A stretch of 64,000 nucleotides of DNA from JACQAP01 sp035548375 (GCA_035548375.1 DASZTG010000048.1:13560-77559), one strand, 5' to 3'; shown: positions 49,029 through 56,917, counted from the first letter of the stretch. Translations and numbers: made by a program. Notes: generated by a model not told the origin, from the sequence alone.

Positions 49029-49637
49029 ATGATCGGAAACGTCTTCATCATCTGCGCGCCCTCCGGTGCCGGGAAAACCTCCCTGGTCGCGGAGCTGCTC
49101 AAGCGCGACCGCCGCGCGCGCCTGTCGATCTCGCACACCACGCGGGCGCCGCGCCCGGGCGAGCAGGACGGTGTCGACTACCACTTCGTGACCCGCGCCG
49201 TTTTCGAAGCAATGATCGAGCGCGGGGAATTCCTGGAAAGCGCCGAGGTGCACGGCAACCTGTACGGCACGTCGCAAGGCTGGATAGACGTGCAGCGCAA
49301 GCAGGACGTCGACATCATCCTGGAGATCGACTGGCAGGGCGCGCAGCAGGTGCGCAGGCTCATCGCCGACGCGGTCGGGGTGTTCATCCTGCCGCCGTCC
49401 GCGCAAACGCTGCGCCGGCGCCTGGTGGATCGCGCGCAGGACAGCAGCGACGTGATCGAGCGGCGCCTGGGTGCCGCCCGCGGGGAGATCGCGCATCTGG
49501 CCGAATTCGACTATGTTATTATCAACAATAACTTCGATGACGCCGTCGAAGACTTGGCGAGCATCGTGCGAGCGGCGCGATTGCGAACCGCCTTGCAGGT
49601 CTCCCGGCACGACAACCTGATCAACAGCCTGAAGTGA
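49029..49637 (+). CDS. gmk: Guanylate kinase
   Basis: Gmk converts GMP to GDP. The 202-residue protein has P-loop APSGAGKT at 10-17, the GMP-binding SISHTTRAPRPGEQDGVDYHFV and EIDWQGAQQVRR. ATG 49029 is the family start. It is followed 7 nt later by rpoZ and then spoT, so the stringent-response gene and its GMP/GTP-pool neighbour are in one cluster. Confidence 0.96.
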   Translation: MIGNVFIICAPSGAGKTSLVAELLKRDRRARLSISHTTRAPRPGEQDGVDYHFVTRAVFEAMIERGEFLESAEVHGNLYGTSQGWIDVQRKQDVDIILEIDWQGAQQVRRLIADAVGVFILPPSAQTLRRRLVDRAQDSSDVIERRLGAARGEIAHLAEFDYVIINNNFDDAVEDLASIVRAARLRTALQVSRHDNLINSLK

Positions 49638-49644
49638 GCGGCCC

Positions 49645-49851
49645 ATGGCGCGAATAACCGTAGAAGACTGCCTCAAACACCTTCCCAATCGCTTCGAGCT
49701 CACGCTTGCCGCCACCTATCGCGCGCGGCAGCTCGCCACCGGCGCGTCCCCGCTGGTCGACACCAACAAGGACAAGCCGACGGTGATCGCCCTGCGCGAA
49801 ATCGCGTCCCAGAAAGTCGGGGCCGAGATCCTCAAGACTGCGAAGGTCTGA
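49645..49851 (+). CDS. rpoZ: RNA polymerase omega subunit
   Basis: A 68-residue omega subunit. It begins MARITVEDCLKHLPNRFELTLAATYRARQL in the standard pattern and has ALREIASQKVG near the end. Omega helps assemble RNA polymerase and forms part of one ppGpp site, which fits the neighbouring spoT gene 91 nt downstream. Confidence 0.96.
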   Translation: MARITVEDCLKHLPNRFELTLAATYRARQLATGASPLVDTNKDKPTVIALREIASQKVGAEILKTAKV

Positions 49852-49942
49852 GGGTCCCGCCCGGCCAACGTCCAGGAGGCTTAAGCCCGCTCACGCAACC
49901 GCCGGTACGCGCGTTTTTCCGCACCGGCCGCGGCTGACGCCC

Positions 49943-52060
49943 ATGTCCGAAGCCGAGCTTCTGATCAAGAACGCCGCCGGCTATCTCAAGCCGGAGGACA
50001 TCGTTCAACTGGAGAGCGCCTACCAGTTCAGCGAGTCCGCGCACGAAGGGCAATTCCGCAAGACCGGCGATCCCTACATCTCCCACCCGATCGCGGTGGC
50101 GCAGATCCTCGCGCAGTGGCACCTCGACGCCCAGGCGCTGACCGCCGCGCTGCTGCACGACGTCATGGAGGACACGGCGGTCACGAAGGGCGAGATCAGC
50201 GACAGGTTCGGCAAGCACGTCGCGGACCTGGTCGACGGCGTTTCCAAGCTCGACCGCATCGAGTTCCAGACGCAGGAAGAAGCCCAGGCGGAAAATTTCC
50301 GCAAGATGCTGCTGGCAATGGCGCGCGACGTGCGCGTCATCCTGATCAAGCTGGCGGACAGGCTGCACAACATGCGCACGCTGACGGTCATGCACCCGAA
50401 GAAGCGCGCGCGCATCGCGCGGGAAACGCTGGAAATCTACGCGCCGATCGCGCACCGCCTGGGCCTGAACGAGCTCTACCAGGAGCTGCAGGAGCTGTCC
50501 TTCCGGCACCTGTACCCGAACCGCTTTAACGTGCTCTCCAAGGCGCTGCTGCGAGCGCGCGGCAACCGCCGCGAAGTCGTCGACAGGATCCTCGAGGCGA
50601 TCAAGCAGAAGCTCGCCGATGCCCACCTCGAGGCCACCGTCAGCGGGCGCGAGAAGAACCTCTACAGCATCTACAACAAGATGCACGAGAAGAACCTGTC
50701 CTTCGCGGAGGTCTTCGACATCTACGGCTTTCGCGTCATCGTGAAGGACACGTCGTCCTGTTATCTCGCGCTGGGCGCGCTGCACCAGCTTTACAAGCCG
50801 ATTCCCGGCAAGTTCAAGGACTACATCGCGATCCCGAAGGCGAACGGCTACCAGTCGCTGCACACGACGCTGTTCGGCCCGTTCGGCACGCCGATCGAGG
50901 TGCAGATCCGCACCCTGGTCATGCACAAGATCGCGGAAGCAGGCGTCGCGTCGCACTGGCTCTACAAGGAGAACGACGCCCAAATCAACGAGCTGCACAT
51001 GAAGACGCACCAGTGGCTGCAAAGCCTGCTGGAAATGCAGTCCGAATCTGGCGATTCCATCGAATTCCTCGAGCACCTGAAGGTCGACCTGTTCCCGGAC
51101 GAGGTCTACGTCTTCACGCCGAAGGGCAAGATCCTGTCGCTGCCGCACGGCTCGACCTGCGTGGATTTCGCCTACGCCGTGCACACCGACATCGGCAACC
51201 GCTGCGTGGCGGCGAAAATCAACCACGAGCTGGTGCCGCTGCGCTCGGAGCTGCGCAACGGCGATCGCGTGGAAATCATCACCGCCGCGCACGCGAAGCC
51301 GAATCCCGCCTGGCTGAGCTACGTCGTCAGCGGCAAGGCGCGCTCGCACATTCGCCACTTCCTCAAGACCATGCAATACGAGGAATCCTCGCAGCTCGGC
51401 GAACGCCTGCTGAACCAGGCGCTGAACGCCCTGAATGCCGATCCGGATACCGTCAGCGAAGCACAATGGGAACGGCTGCTGAAGGAGAACAGCGCCAAGT
51501 CGCGCCAGGAGGTCCTCGCGGACATCGGGCTGGGCAAGCAGCTCGCGATCGTGATCGCCCGCGAGTTGCTCTCCATAGCCGAACCCAAGGGCAGCAAGCA
51601 CGAGAAGCTGCCCGGCAGCCTGATCATCCGCGGTTCCGAGGGCATGGCGCTGCAATTCGCGAAGTGCTGCCACCCGATCCCTGGCGACCCGATCATCGGC
51701 TTCCTGAAAAAAGGCCACGGCCTCGTCGTGCACACGCACGACTGCCCGGTGGCGCGCAAGACGCGAGGCGATCCCGAGAAATGGCTGAACGTGGAGTGGG
51801 CGCCCGACACCAAGAAGCTGTTCTCCGTGAACATCAAGATGGTGGTGTCCAACAACCGCGGCGTGCTCGCCAAGGTCGCGGCCATGATCAGCGAGACGGA
51901 TTCGAACATCGACAACGTCAGCCTCGAGCAGGGCGACTCCAGCGCCTACACGATCATCCACTTCACCTTGCAAGTGCACGACCGCCAGCATCTGGCGCGC
52001 GTCATGCGCAGCCTGCGGCGCGTGCCGGAAGTCATCCGCATCTGGCGGTTGAAGGGTTGA
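49943..52060 (+). CDS. spoT: Bifunctional (p)ppGpp synthetase/hydrolase SpoT
   Basis: A 705-residue RelA/SpoT homologue. The hydrolase domain is intact with ISHPIAVAQIL, LLHDVMEDT and KLADRLHNMRTL (HD residues present). The synthetase domain has REKNLYSIYNKMHEKNLSF and FDIYGFRVIV. TGS (FTPKGKILSLPHGSTCVDFAYAVH), the helical/zinc-finger-like region (FAKCCHPIPGD) and a C-terminal ACT domain follow. An intact HD site and the rpoZ linkage point to SpoT rather than RelA. Its stop lies 37 nt before the riboswitch. Confidence 0.96.
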   Translation: MSEAELLIKNAAGYLKPEDIVQLESAYQFSESAHEGQFRKTGDPYISHPIAVAQILAQWHLDAQALTAALLHDVMEDTAVTKGEISDRFGKHVADLVDGVSKLDRIEFQTQEEAQAENFRKMLLAMARDVRVILIKLADRLHNMRTLTVMHPKKRARIARETLEIYAPIAHRLGLNELYQELQELSFRHLYPNRFNVLSKALLRARGNRREVVDRILEAIKQKLADAHLEATVSGREKNLYSIYNKMHEKNLSFAEVFDIYGFRVIVKDTSSCYLALGALHQLYKPIPGKFKDYIAIPKANGYQSLHTTLFGPFGTPIEVQIRTLVMHKIAEAGVASHWLYKENDAQINELHMKTHQWLQSLLEMQSESGDSIEFLEHLKVDLFPDEVYVFTPKGKILSLPHGSTCVDFAYAVHTDIGNRCVAAKINHELVPLRSELRNGDRVEIITAAHAKPNPAWLSYVVSGKARSHIRHFLKTMQYEESSQLGERLLNQALNALNADPDTVSEAQWERLLKENSAKSRQEVLADIGLGKQLAIVIARELLSIAEPKGSKHEKLPGSLIIRGSEGMALQFAKCCHPIPGDPIIGFLKKGHGLVVHTHDCPVARKTRGDPEKWLNVEWAPDTKKLFSVNIKMVVSNNRGVLAKVAAMISETDSNIDNVSLEQGDSSAYTIIHFTLQVHDRQHLARVMRSLRRVPEVIRIWRLKG

Positions 52061-52096
52061 CGGGCTGCGCCCGGGGGCGGAGAATGGTTGCCAATT

Positions 52097-52182
52097 GAAG
52101 GGGAGTAGCCTCACAGCGGTGGCCGTCAGGACGGGTTAGCAGCCCCGGCGCCGCTGGCAGCGAAAGCTGTCGCGAGACCTTT
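52097..52182 (+). promoter_or_regulatory. yybP-ykoY (manganese) riboswitch aptamer
   Basis: The conserved 5' element GAAGGGGAGTAGC (52097-52109) and the 3' element CGCGAGACCTT (52171-52181) flank a GC-rich stem-loop region. These are the hallmarks of the yybP-ykoY class, which in known cases binds Mn2+ and controls Mn exporters, including TerC-family genes. It lies between spoT and a TerC-family gene. The 3' arm of the closing helix (ACCTT) is also the 5' arm of the following terminator. Confidence 0.92.
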
Positions 52183-52205
52183 ACCGGCCGGTAAAGGTTT
52201 TTTTT
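52177..52205 (+). terminator. Riboswitch expression-platform terminator
   Basis: An uninterrupted 22-nt palindrome at 52177-52198 (arms ACCTTTACCGG and CCGGTAAAGGT) followed by eight T. Because it shares bases with the aptamer closing helix, the two structures exclude each other. In the established mechanism, metal binding would block the terminator and allow TerC expression. Confidence 0.9.
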
Positions 52206-52256
52206 CGTCCCGACTTTCCCGCCCGTTCCCCATCCCCGGGACGATGGATCTTAACC

Positions 52257-52955
52257 ATGGACTTCCTGTCTCCGGAGATTCTCTCCGCGCTGCTTGCCAT
52301 CGTCGTCATCGACCTCGTGCTGGCCGGCGACAACGCGATCGTGATCGCGCTGGCCGCGCGCTCGCTTCCCCCCGCCCTGCAAAAGAAAGCCATCGTCTGG
52401 GGCACGGTCGGCGCCATCGTCGTGCGTGCCGCCATGACGATCGTCGTGGTATGGCTGCTGCTGATCCCCGGCCTGCGCTTCCTCGGTGGCCTGGCGCTCG
52501 TCTGGATCGCCTACAAGCTGCTGGTGCCGAAGCACGAAAGCAAGGATGCCCACGCCAAGCCGGCGGAAAGCTTCTGGGGCGCCATGAAAACCATCGTCAT
52601 TGCCGATGCGCTGATGGGACTCGACAACGTGCTGGCGGTGGCCGGCGCCGCGAAAGGCAGCTTCGTCCTGGTCGTCATCGGCTTGCTGATCAGCATTCCC
52701 ATTGTCGTCTGGGGCAGCACGCTGATCCTCAAGTGGGTCGATCGCTTTCCGGCGTTCGTCTACGTGGGCGCCGGCGTGCTGGCGTTGACCGCCGCGCAGA
52801 TGATGCTGCACGAGCCGATGCTTGGCCCTTACCTGGAAGGCCGCGCTCTCCTGAAGGCCGCGGTCTACGTGGTCGTGATAGCAGGCGTGCTGCTTGCCGG
52901 CTTCCTGGCCAGCCGCCGGAGGCTGGCTGCCGTCACGCCTTCGGGAGACCTATAA
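52257..52955 (+). CDS. TerC/YjbE-family membrane protein, probable manganese exporter
   Basis: A 232-residue integral membrane protein of the TerC family (YjbE type) with about seven helices. The two diagnostic acidic segments are VIDLVLAGDNAIVIALAAR and IADALMGLDNVLAVAGAA, each with the conserved Asp-Asn pair on opposite halves. Relatives export Mn2+ or supply it to secreted enzymes. The Mn riboswitch directly upstream strongly supports a manganese role. Gene ends at 52955 within a TATAAT box that may serve the next gene. Confidence 0.93.
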   Translation: MDFLSPEILSALLAIVVIDLVLAGDNAIVIALAARSLPPALQKKAIVWGTVGAIVVRAAMTIVVVWLLLIPGLRFLGGLALVWIAYKLLVPKHESKDAHAKPAESFWGAMKTIVIADALMGLDNVLAVAGAAKGSFVLVVIGLLISIPIVVWGSTLILKWVDRFPAFVYVGAGVLALTAAQMMLHEPMLGPYLEGRALLKAAVYVVVIAGVLLAGFLASRRRLAAVTPSGDL

Positions 52956-52956
52956 T
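52951..52956 (+). promoter_or_regulatory. Possible -10 element before the cysteine-rich exported protein
   Basis: A perfect TATAAT overlaps the terC-family stop codon, 17 nt before the next ATG. The -35 region is poor. Confidence 0.35.
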
Positions 52957-52973
52957 GGCCGTGTATCAACCGC

Positions 52974-53264
52974 ATGGAATTCCCGACCTTGTCCAGACTG
53001 TTCGCTGCATGCGTGCTCGTTTTCGCGGTGGGAACAGCGACCGCCGAAGACCAGGTCTCCAGGGTCCCGCGCACCGATTCCCTCGAGTTGCCGGGCCTTA
53101 CGGCCTGCCATATTTGCGAATGGCGTCCCAAGCTGAATCAGATGCCGGCCGCGGAGCAATGCGGCACCGAGGAATCCGGTACCGGCAAAATCGGCCTGTT
53201 CGAGTGCGGTTTCTCGCAGGAGTGCGAACGCGAATGCCATTTCCTGCGCTGCGGCAGCCTTTGA
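52974..53264 (+). CDS. Small cysteine-rich exported protein
   Basis: I do not recognise this 96-residue protein. It has a clear signal peptide (cleavage near GTATA|EDQ) and a mature part of about 70 residues with seven cysteines: CHIC, then single Cys in QCG, ECG and three in QECERECHFLRC. The even density suggests disulfides or metal binding in the periplasm. It begins 18 nt after the TerC-family gene, so it may be read through from the Mn riboswitch transcript. Composition and signal peptide support a real gene. Confidence 0.65.
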   Translation: MEFPTLSRLFAACVLVFAVGTATAEDQVSRVPRTDSLELPGLTACHICEWRPKLNQMPAAEQCGTEESGTGKIGLFECGFSQECERECHFLRCGSL

Positions 53265-53426
53265 TATGCCATTTCAATTGCGCCCTCCCCCGGGGTGCCG
53301 CTTTTTGTAGCTTTTGAGCAGCGCGGTCGTCCGGCGACGACGGAATTCACAGCCTGGAAGCCGCGTTCCTGCCAGTCGCGCAGGGGGGCTCAGGTAACTG
53401 GTTGACCGCCGTGGGATATTCGTCGT
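53265..53426. other. Non-coding gap upstream of a sigma54 promoter
   Basis: About 160 nt between the cysteine-rich gene and the sigma54 element at 53427. It contains an imperfect GC-rich inverted repeat near 53327-53343 (CGTC...GACG). Activator sites would be expected here. No convincing gene. Confidence 0.4.
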
Positions 53427-53442
53427 TGGCACAGGCGTTGCA
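53427..53442 (+). promoter_or_regulatory. Consensus sigma54 promoter of the orphan membrane protein
   Basis: TGGCACAGGCGTTGCA fits TGGCACR-N4-TTGCW at every specified position, with GG-N10-GC spacing. The -12 GC is 43 nt before the ATG at 53484, nearly the same distance as in the prepilin promoters. Transcription should begin near 53453. Confidence 0.85.
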
Positions 53443-53483
53443 GATAGTCCTCGCAGAGATTCATTTACGAGGATTAGCTGGCC

Positions 53484-53852
53484 ATGATGTTCGATCCGTT
53501 TTCCGAAGTGACCGACCGTCCGGCGCGCGGCGTCCTGCATATCCTGCAGGAAGGCGTGCAGACGCTGTTCCATCTGATGCTGTTTTCCCTGCTGCTGCTG
53601 GGCCTCGGCGGCCTGATCTACAAGTCCCTGCGCAGCGGCGGCTGGATCGAATCCGCGCTCGGCGGCATGTGGGCGCAGCATCCGGCACTGACGATCGTGA
53701 TGTTGCTGCTGGCCGTTGGCATAGGCACCCTGGTCAAGCGGTTCTTCGATCATCGCGCCACCTTCGGCAAGCGCGGCGACATCCTCGTCTACGGCTGTCT
53801 CGCCCTCGGCCTGTTCTTCGCCTTCAAGCTCGCCGTCACCGGCACCCTTTAG
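53484..53852 (+). CDS. Orphan three-helix membrane protein under a sigma54 promoter
   Basis: I do not recognise this 122-residue protein. Three hydrophobic segments lie near residues 28-50, 68-86 and 102-118, separated by short charged loops (KSLRSGGWIESALGGMWAQHP and KRFFDHRATFGKRGD). There is no signal peptide. GAGGA lies about 10 nt before the ATG, with a second ATG three bases on. The perfect -24/-12 promoter upstream is the best clue: expression should need RpoN and an NtrC-type activator. Stand-alone transcription unit. Confidence 0.75.
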   Translation: MMFDPFSEVTDRPARGVLHILQEGVQTLFHLMLFSLLLLGLGGLIYKSLRSGGWIESALGGMWAQHPALTIVMLLLAVGIGTLVKRFFDHRATFGKRGDILVYGCLALGLFFAFKLAVTGTL

Positions 53853-54048
53853 CAATACCGTCGCTCCGTTCGCGGTCCCTCCCCCGCGGACGGGGACGAC
53901 GGCCCCATGCCCATGTCGTTCGCGGGCAACACGCTTAATCCCGGATTTTTATCGCAATCGAATTTCCAGCCCGCGCCTTGTCGCTTGCGGACGACCCGCT
54001 GTCGCGCCCGATCACCGTTAAGCGGTTGTTTTTGCCCGCTTACATAAA

Positions 54049-54064
54049 TGGCATGCGAGTTGCA
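54049..54064 (+). promoter_or_regulatory. Sigma54 promoter of the small exported protein
   Basis: TGGCATGCGAGTTGCA matches TGGCACR-N4-TTGCW except for one base, with correct GG-N10-GC spacing. Transcription should start near 54075, leaving a leader of about 70 nt before the ATG at 54144. An inverted repeat AAGCGG-N10-CCGCTT at 54020-54041 lies just upstream and is unusually close for an activator site. Confidence 0.75.
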
Positions 54065-54143
54065 AAACCGCAGGGCGACAATTCCCGGCAGCGCAAAGCA
54101 CGCGGGCGTGAAGTCCCAACCCGCGACGACTGGAGGAACGCGA

Positions 54144-54371
54144 ATGCGGATGAATTACTTCCTGTTGTTAGGCAGCATTTTCGCAACTGCCCCGGCGCTT
54201 GCGGCCGACCCCAGGCCTTCCGCGGCGGCCAGCGCGAAGCAACAGGCCATCGAATCCGAAGCGCGAAGCCCGCGGCCGGACAGCCTGATGGCAAGCGACC
54301 AGCTCCATGCTCGTCCAAGCAACAAGGGCCGCGTCCGCTATACCTTTCCCCCAGCGACAAAGCGCATGTAG
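54144..54371 (+). CDS. Orphan small exported protein under a sigma54 promoter
   Basis: A 75-residue precursor. The signal peptide MRMNYFLLLGSIFATAPALA is followed by a mature part of about 55 residues that is hydrophilic and rich in Ser, Ala, Arg and Pro, with no cysteine, so it is probably disordered and periplasmic. GGAGG lies 7 nt before the ATG, which fixes the start; an ATG at 54048 overlaps the promoter. A strong terminator follows. Not recognised; function unknown. Confidence 0.75.
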   Translation: MRMNYFLLLGSIFATAPALAADPRPSAAASAKQQAIESEARSPRPDSLMASDQLHARPSNKGRVRYTFPPATKRM

Positions 54372-54376
54372 CAAAT

Positions 54377-54406
54377 GAAAAAGGCCGCGGAATCGCGGCC
54401 TTTTTC
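54377..54406. terminator. Bidirectional terminator
   Basis: A perfect stem (GAAAAAGGCCGCG / CGCGGCCTTTTTC) with a GAAT loop. The A and T flanks allow it to stop the small exported gene on the plus strand and the binding-protein gene on the minus strand. Confidence 0.92.
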
Positions 54407-54427
54407 GTGTGGAACCGCAGCGTCAGC

Positions 54428-55675
54428 TCAGGGACGCTCCATCTTGCAGGTGGTGGGTGTCGCGGTGTCCTTTGCCTCGACGCGACCTTCGGTCTTGAAG
54501 CCCATGCCGGTGCGCTCGACGTCGTACTTCGCGCCTTTCACGCCCGCCTTCACGAAACTGGATATGAACAGCGGTTGCAGCAGCTCGTGGTTGTCGGCGC
54601 GCATTTCAACTTCCCCGGTGGGCGCCGTGTACTTCATGCCCTCCAACGCCTTCGCGACCTTCGCCGGGTCGTCGGACTTGGCCTGGTTCATGGCCTTGGC
54701 CAGCATCTCCACGCCCGTCTTCAGCGATAGAAAGAAAAAATCGTCCTTCGCGTCTGGGTAGCGCTTGCGATAGGCCTCGACCAGCGCATTCGACGCGGCA
54801 TCGCCGACGTTGTTATGCCACATGCCGACCTGGCGCACGTCCTCGCCGGCCTGGCCGATCGCGGTCGGGCTGCCGACGATGCCGGCGTAGTAGGTGAAGA
54901 AGTCCGCCTTCAGGCCGGATTCCTTGGCGGCCTTGACGAGCAGCGACAGGTCGTTGCCCCAGTTGCCGGTGATGATGCTGTCCGCGCCGGCGGCTTTGAT
55001 CTTCGAGATGTAGGGCGCGAAATCCTTGACCTTGCCCACGGGGTGGAGGTCGTCGCCGACGATCTCGATGTCCGGGCGCTTCTGCGCCAGCATGGCCTTC
55101 GCCGAGCGGGACACGCCCTGGCCGAAGGCATAGTCCTGGTTGATCAGGTAGACCTTCTTGATGCCCTTCTGGCCGGCTATGTAGTTGGTCAAGGCCTGCA
55201 TCTTCATTTCGGTGTCCGCGTCGAAGCGGAAGTGCCAGAAGCTGCACTTGTCGTTGGTGAGGCTGGGATCCACGGCGCCATAGTTCAGGAACAGGATCGA
55301 TTGCTCGGGGTTGCGGGCGTTGTGCTTGGTCACGCCATCCGAGAGCGCAATGGCGACGTTGGAGCCGTTGCCCATGAAGAAATAGCGGATGCCCTTGTCG
55401 GTGATCTGCTTCAGCGAGATCAGCGCTTCCTGCGGGTTGCTCTTGCTGTCGAAGGTTTCAAGCTCGAATTTCTTGCCCCCGAGCACGCCGCCGGCGGCGT
55501 TTACGCCTTCGATCACCAGCGCCATCTCGCGCGCGCCATGCTCGCCCACGTTGGCGAAAGGCCCCGAAAACGGGTCCATGAATCCGATCTTGATGGTATC
55601 GGCAGCCAGGGCGGGCGCGCCCGCCAGCACCGCCAGCAGCCCGAACAGGCCGCCACAGGTTTTCCCGAAATGCAT
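54428..55675 (-). CDS. Branched-chain-type ABC transporter substrate-binding protein
   Basis: A 415-residue periplasmic type I binding protein (LivJ-like). The signal peptide ends near GAPALA|AD, then TIKIGFMDPFSGPFANVGEHGAREM. The two-lobe fold pattern includes VYLINQDYAFGQGVSRSAKAML and DSIITGNWGNDLSLLVKAAK. Relatives bind branched-chain amino acids, amides or aromatic acids. AGGAGG lies 5 nt before the ATG. No permease or ATPase genes are adjacent, so it is an orphan, shared with a transporter elsewhere. The downstream half of a terminator lies just past its stop. Confidence 0.93.
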   Translation of the reverse strand: MHFGKTCGGLFGLLAVLAGAPALAADTIKIGFMDPFSGPFANVGEHGAREMALVIEGVNAAGGVLGGKKFELETFDSKSNPQEALISLKQITDKGIRYFFMGNGSNVAIALSDGVTKHNARNPEQSILFLNYGAVDPSLTNDKCSFWHFRFDADTEMKMQALTNYIAGQKGIKKVYLINQDYAFGQGVSRSAKAMLAQKRPDIEIVGDDLHPVGKVKDFAPYISKIKAAGADSIITGNWGNDLSLLVKAAKESGLKADFFTYYAGIVGSPTAIGQAGEDVRQVGMWHNNVGDAASNALVEAYRKRYPDAKDDFFFLSLKTGVEMLAKAMNQAKSDDPAKVAKALEGMKYTAPTGEVEMRADNHELLQPLFISSFVKAGVKGAKYDVERTGMGFKTEGRVEAKDTATPTTCKMERP

Positions 55676-55832
55676 GTGCTCCTCCTAGTATGTTTGGGTC
55701 TGGGTTCTAATCGTTTTCCGTCCTGGGCGCCATTCTGCCACGCCTGCAACGCCGGAATCGCTGCGATGCAACGCTGGCGGGCGGTCCTCTCTTCTCCTCG
55801 CCGGGCGTAAACGCCCCGATCGAGGATTCCGT

Positions 55833-56681
55833 TTACCGCGTCTTGCGCGCCTTCACCGGGTTCGAGAGGACGCCGAGGCCGTCGATGCGGCATTCGGCGA
55901 CGTCGCCATCGCGAATGACGACCGCCCCGGGCGTGCCCGTGCTGATGATGTCGCCGGGATACAGGGTCGCCACGTACGAATGGAAGGACACCAGGTAGTA
56001 AGGCTGAAATGCCATGTTCGCGACGAAGTTCTCGCGGTGCAGCTTGCCGTTGTTGTACGTGCCGACCTTCACTTTCAGCACGTCCGGTACTTCGTCCGGC
56101 GTGATGAGTTCCGGCCCGAACGAAAAGAACGTGTCGAAGTTCTTCGAGCGCGTCAGGAAGCGCGGATTCTTCTGCAGGATGTCCTCCGCGGTCATGTCGA
56201 TGATCAGGCAATAGCCGGCGATGTAGTCCGGCGCCTGCGCTTGCGTGACGTCGCGGCACACGCGCCCGATGATCACGCCGATCTCGGCCTCGGCGGTCAC
56301 GCGCTCGGACTGCGACGGCAGCTCGATGGCGTCGCCCGGCCCGATGATGGTGTTGTCGCACTTCATGAATGAAGCAGGCTCGGTCGGATAAGGCGCGTTC
56401 AGGTCGGCGGCGTGGTCACGATAATTCAACCCGATGCCGAGGATCTTGCGCGGATGCCGGTAGAGCGGCCCGTACTGCACCGTGGCCGGATCGAGCTTGA
56501 CGCTGGTCTTCTCGGCGTCGGCCAGGATGCCGCGATCGATACCCTTCAGGATCAGGGCATGTAAATCCTCAGGCCAGGATTTGCGCAGTTGCGCGTTGAT
56601 GTCGGGTACCGGGACGATCCCCGACCTCGTGACGACGGCGGCATGCTCGCCGCCGTTGCGTTTGATGGTGCAAAGACGCAT
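55833..56681 (-). CDS. Fumarylacetoacetate hydrolase-family protein
   Basis: A 282-residue FAH-superfamily enzyme. The metal and active-site segments are IGIGLNYRDHA, EAEIGVIIGRVCRDV and YCLIIDMTAED, and the end has GDIISTGTPGAV. Members hydrolyse or decarboxylate acylpyruvates and related ring-cleavage products; the substrate here cannot be told. It has its own TATAAT element and GGAGG, and lies 157 nt upstream of the binding-protein gene on the same strand. Confidence 0.93.
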   Translation of the reverse strand: MRLCTIKRNGGEHAAVVTRSGIVPVPDINAQLRKSWPEDLHALILKGIDRGILADAEKTSVKLDPATVQYGPLYRHPRKILGIGLNYRDHAADLNAPYPTEPASFMKCDNTIIGPGDAIELPSQSERVTAEAEIGVIIGRVCRDVTQAQAPDYIAGYCLIIDMTAEDILQKNPRFLTRSKNFDTFFSFGPELITPDEVPDVLKVKVGTYNNGKLHRENFVANMAFQPYYLVSFHSYVATLYPGDIISTGTPGAVVIRDGDVAECRIDGLGVLSNPVKARKTR

Positions 56682-56709
56682 TGAACCTCCCGCCTGGATA
56701 AGTCCGCGG

Positions 56710-56715
56710 ATTATA
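56710..56715 (-). promoter_or_regulatory. -10 element for the FAH-family gene
   Basis: A perfect TATAAT on the minus strand, 28 nt before the ATG, placed just after a terminator for the preceding genes. The -35 is weak. Confidence 0.5.
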
Positions 56716-56732
56716 CGTGGGCCGCGACGCGC

Positions 56733-56757
56733 AAAAAGAAGCCGGCCCGCAGGCCGG
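56733..56757 (-). terminator. Terminator after the methyltransferase and small His-rich frame
   Basis: Read on the minus strand, a 6-bp stem CCGGCC-TGCG-GGCCGG is followed by CTTCTTTTTG. It separates upstream minus-strand genes from the FAH-family promoter. Confidence 0.65.
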
Positions 56758-56776
56758 ACCCCCGGGACCGGATTTC

Positions 56777-56917
56777 TCAGCCACGATCGCGGCCGTGGTC
56801 GTGGTCGCAGTGATGCAAGGAGGTCTGCTGTGCCTTGAAGCCCGGCAGCACCCAGGGCTCGACGGCGAAGACGAAGTTGTTGCCCTGCATGGCGACGAAA
56901 TCGTCGTCGTTGGTCAA
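56777..56917 (-). CDS. Possible small protein with His/Asp-rich tail
   Basis: A frame of 46 codons from a TTG at 56917 (or 37 from ATG 56890), just downstream of the methyltransferase and ahead of a terminator. The translation reads LTNDDDFVAMQGNNFVF, then AVEPWVLPGFKAQQ and ends in HHCDHDHGRDRG. The composition looks protein-like and the tail could bind metal, but there is no clear ribosome binding site. It may be a short gene or a relic of a larger one. Confidence 0.35.
   Translation of the reverse strand: MTNDDDFVAMQGNNFVFAVEPWVLPGFKAQQTSLHHCDHDHGRDRG

Noticed and set aside
52402..53317. Long alternative frames across the TerC-family gene and its flanks
   Set aside because: They overlap a clear membrane-protein gene in another frame and have atypical Arg-rich composition.
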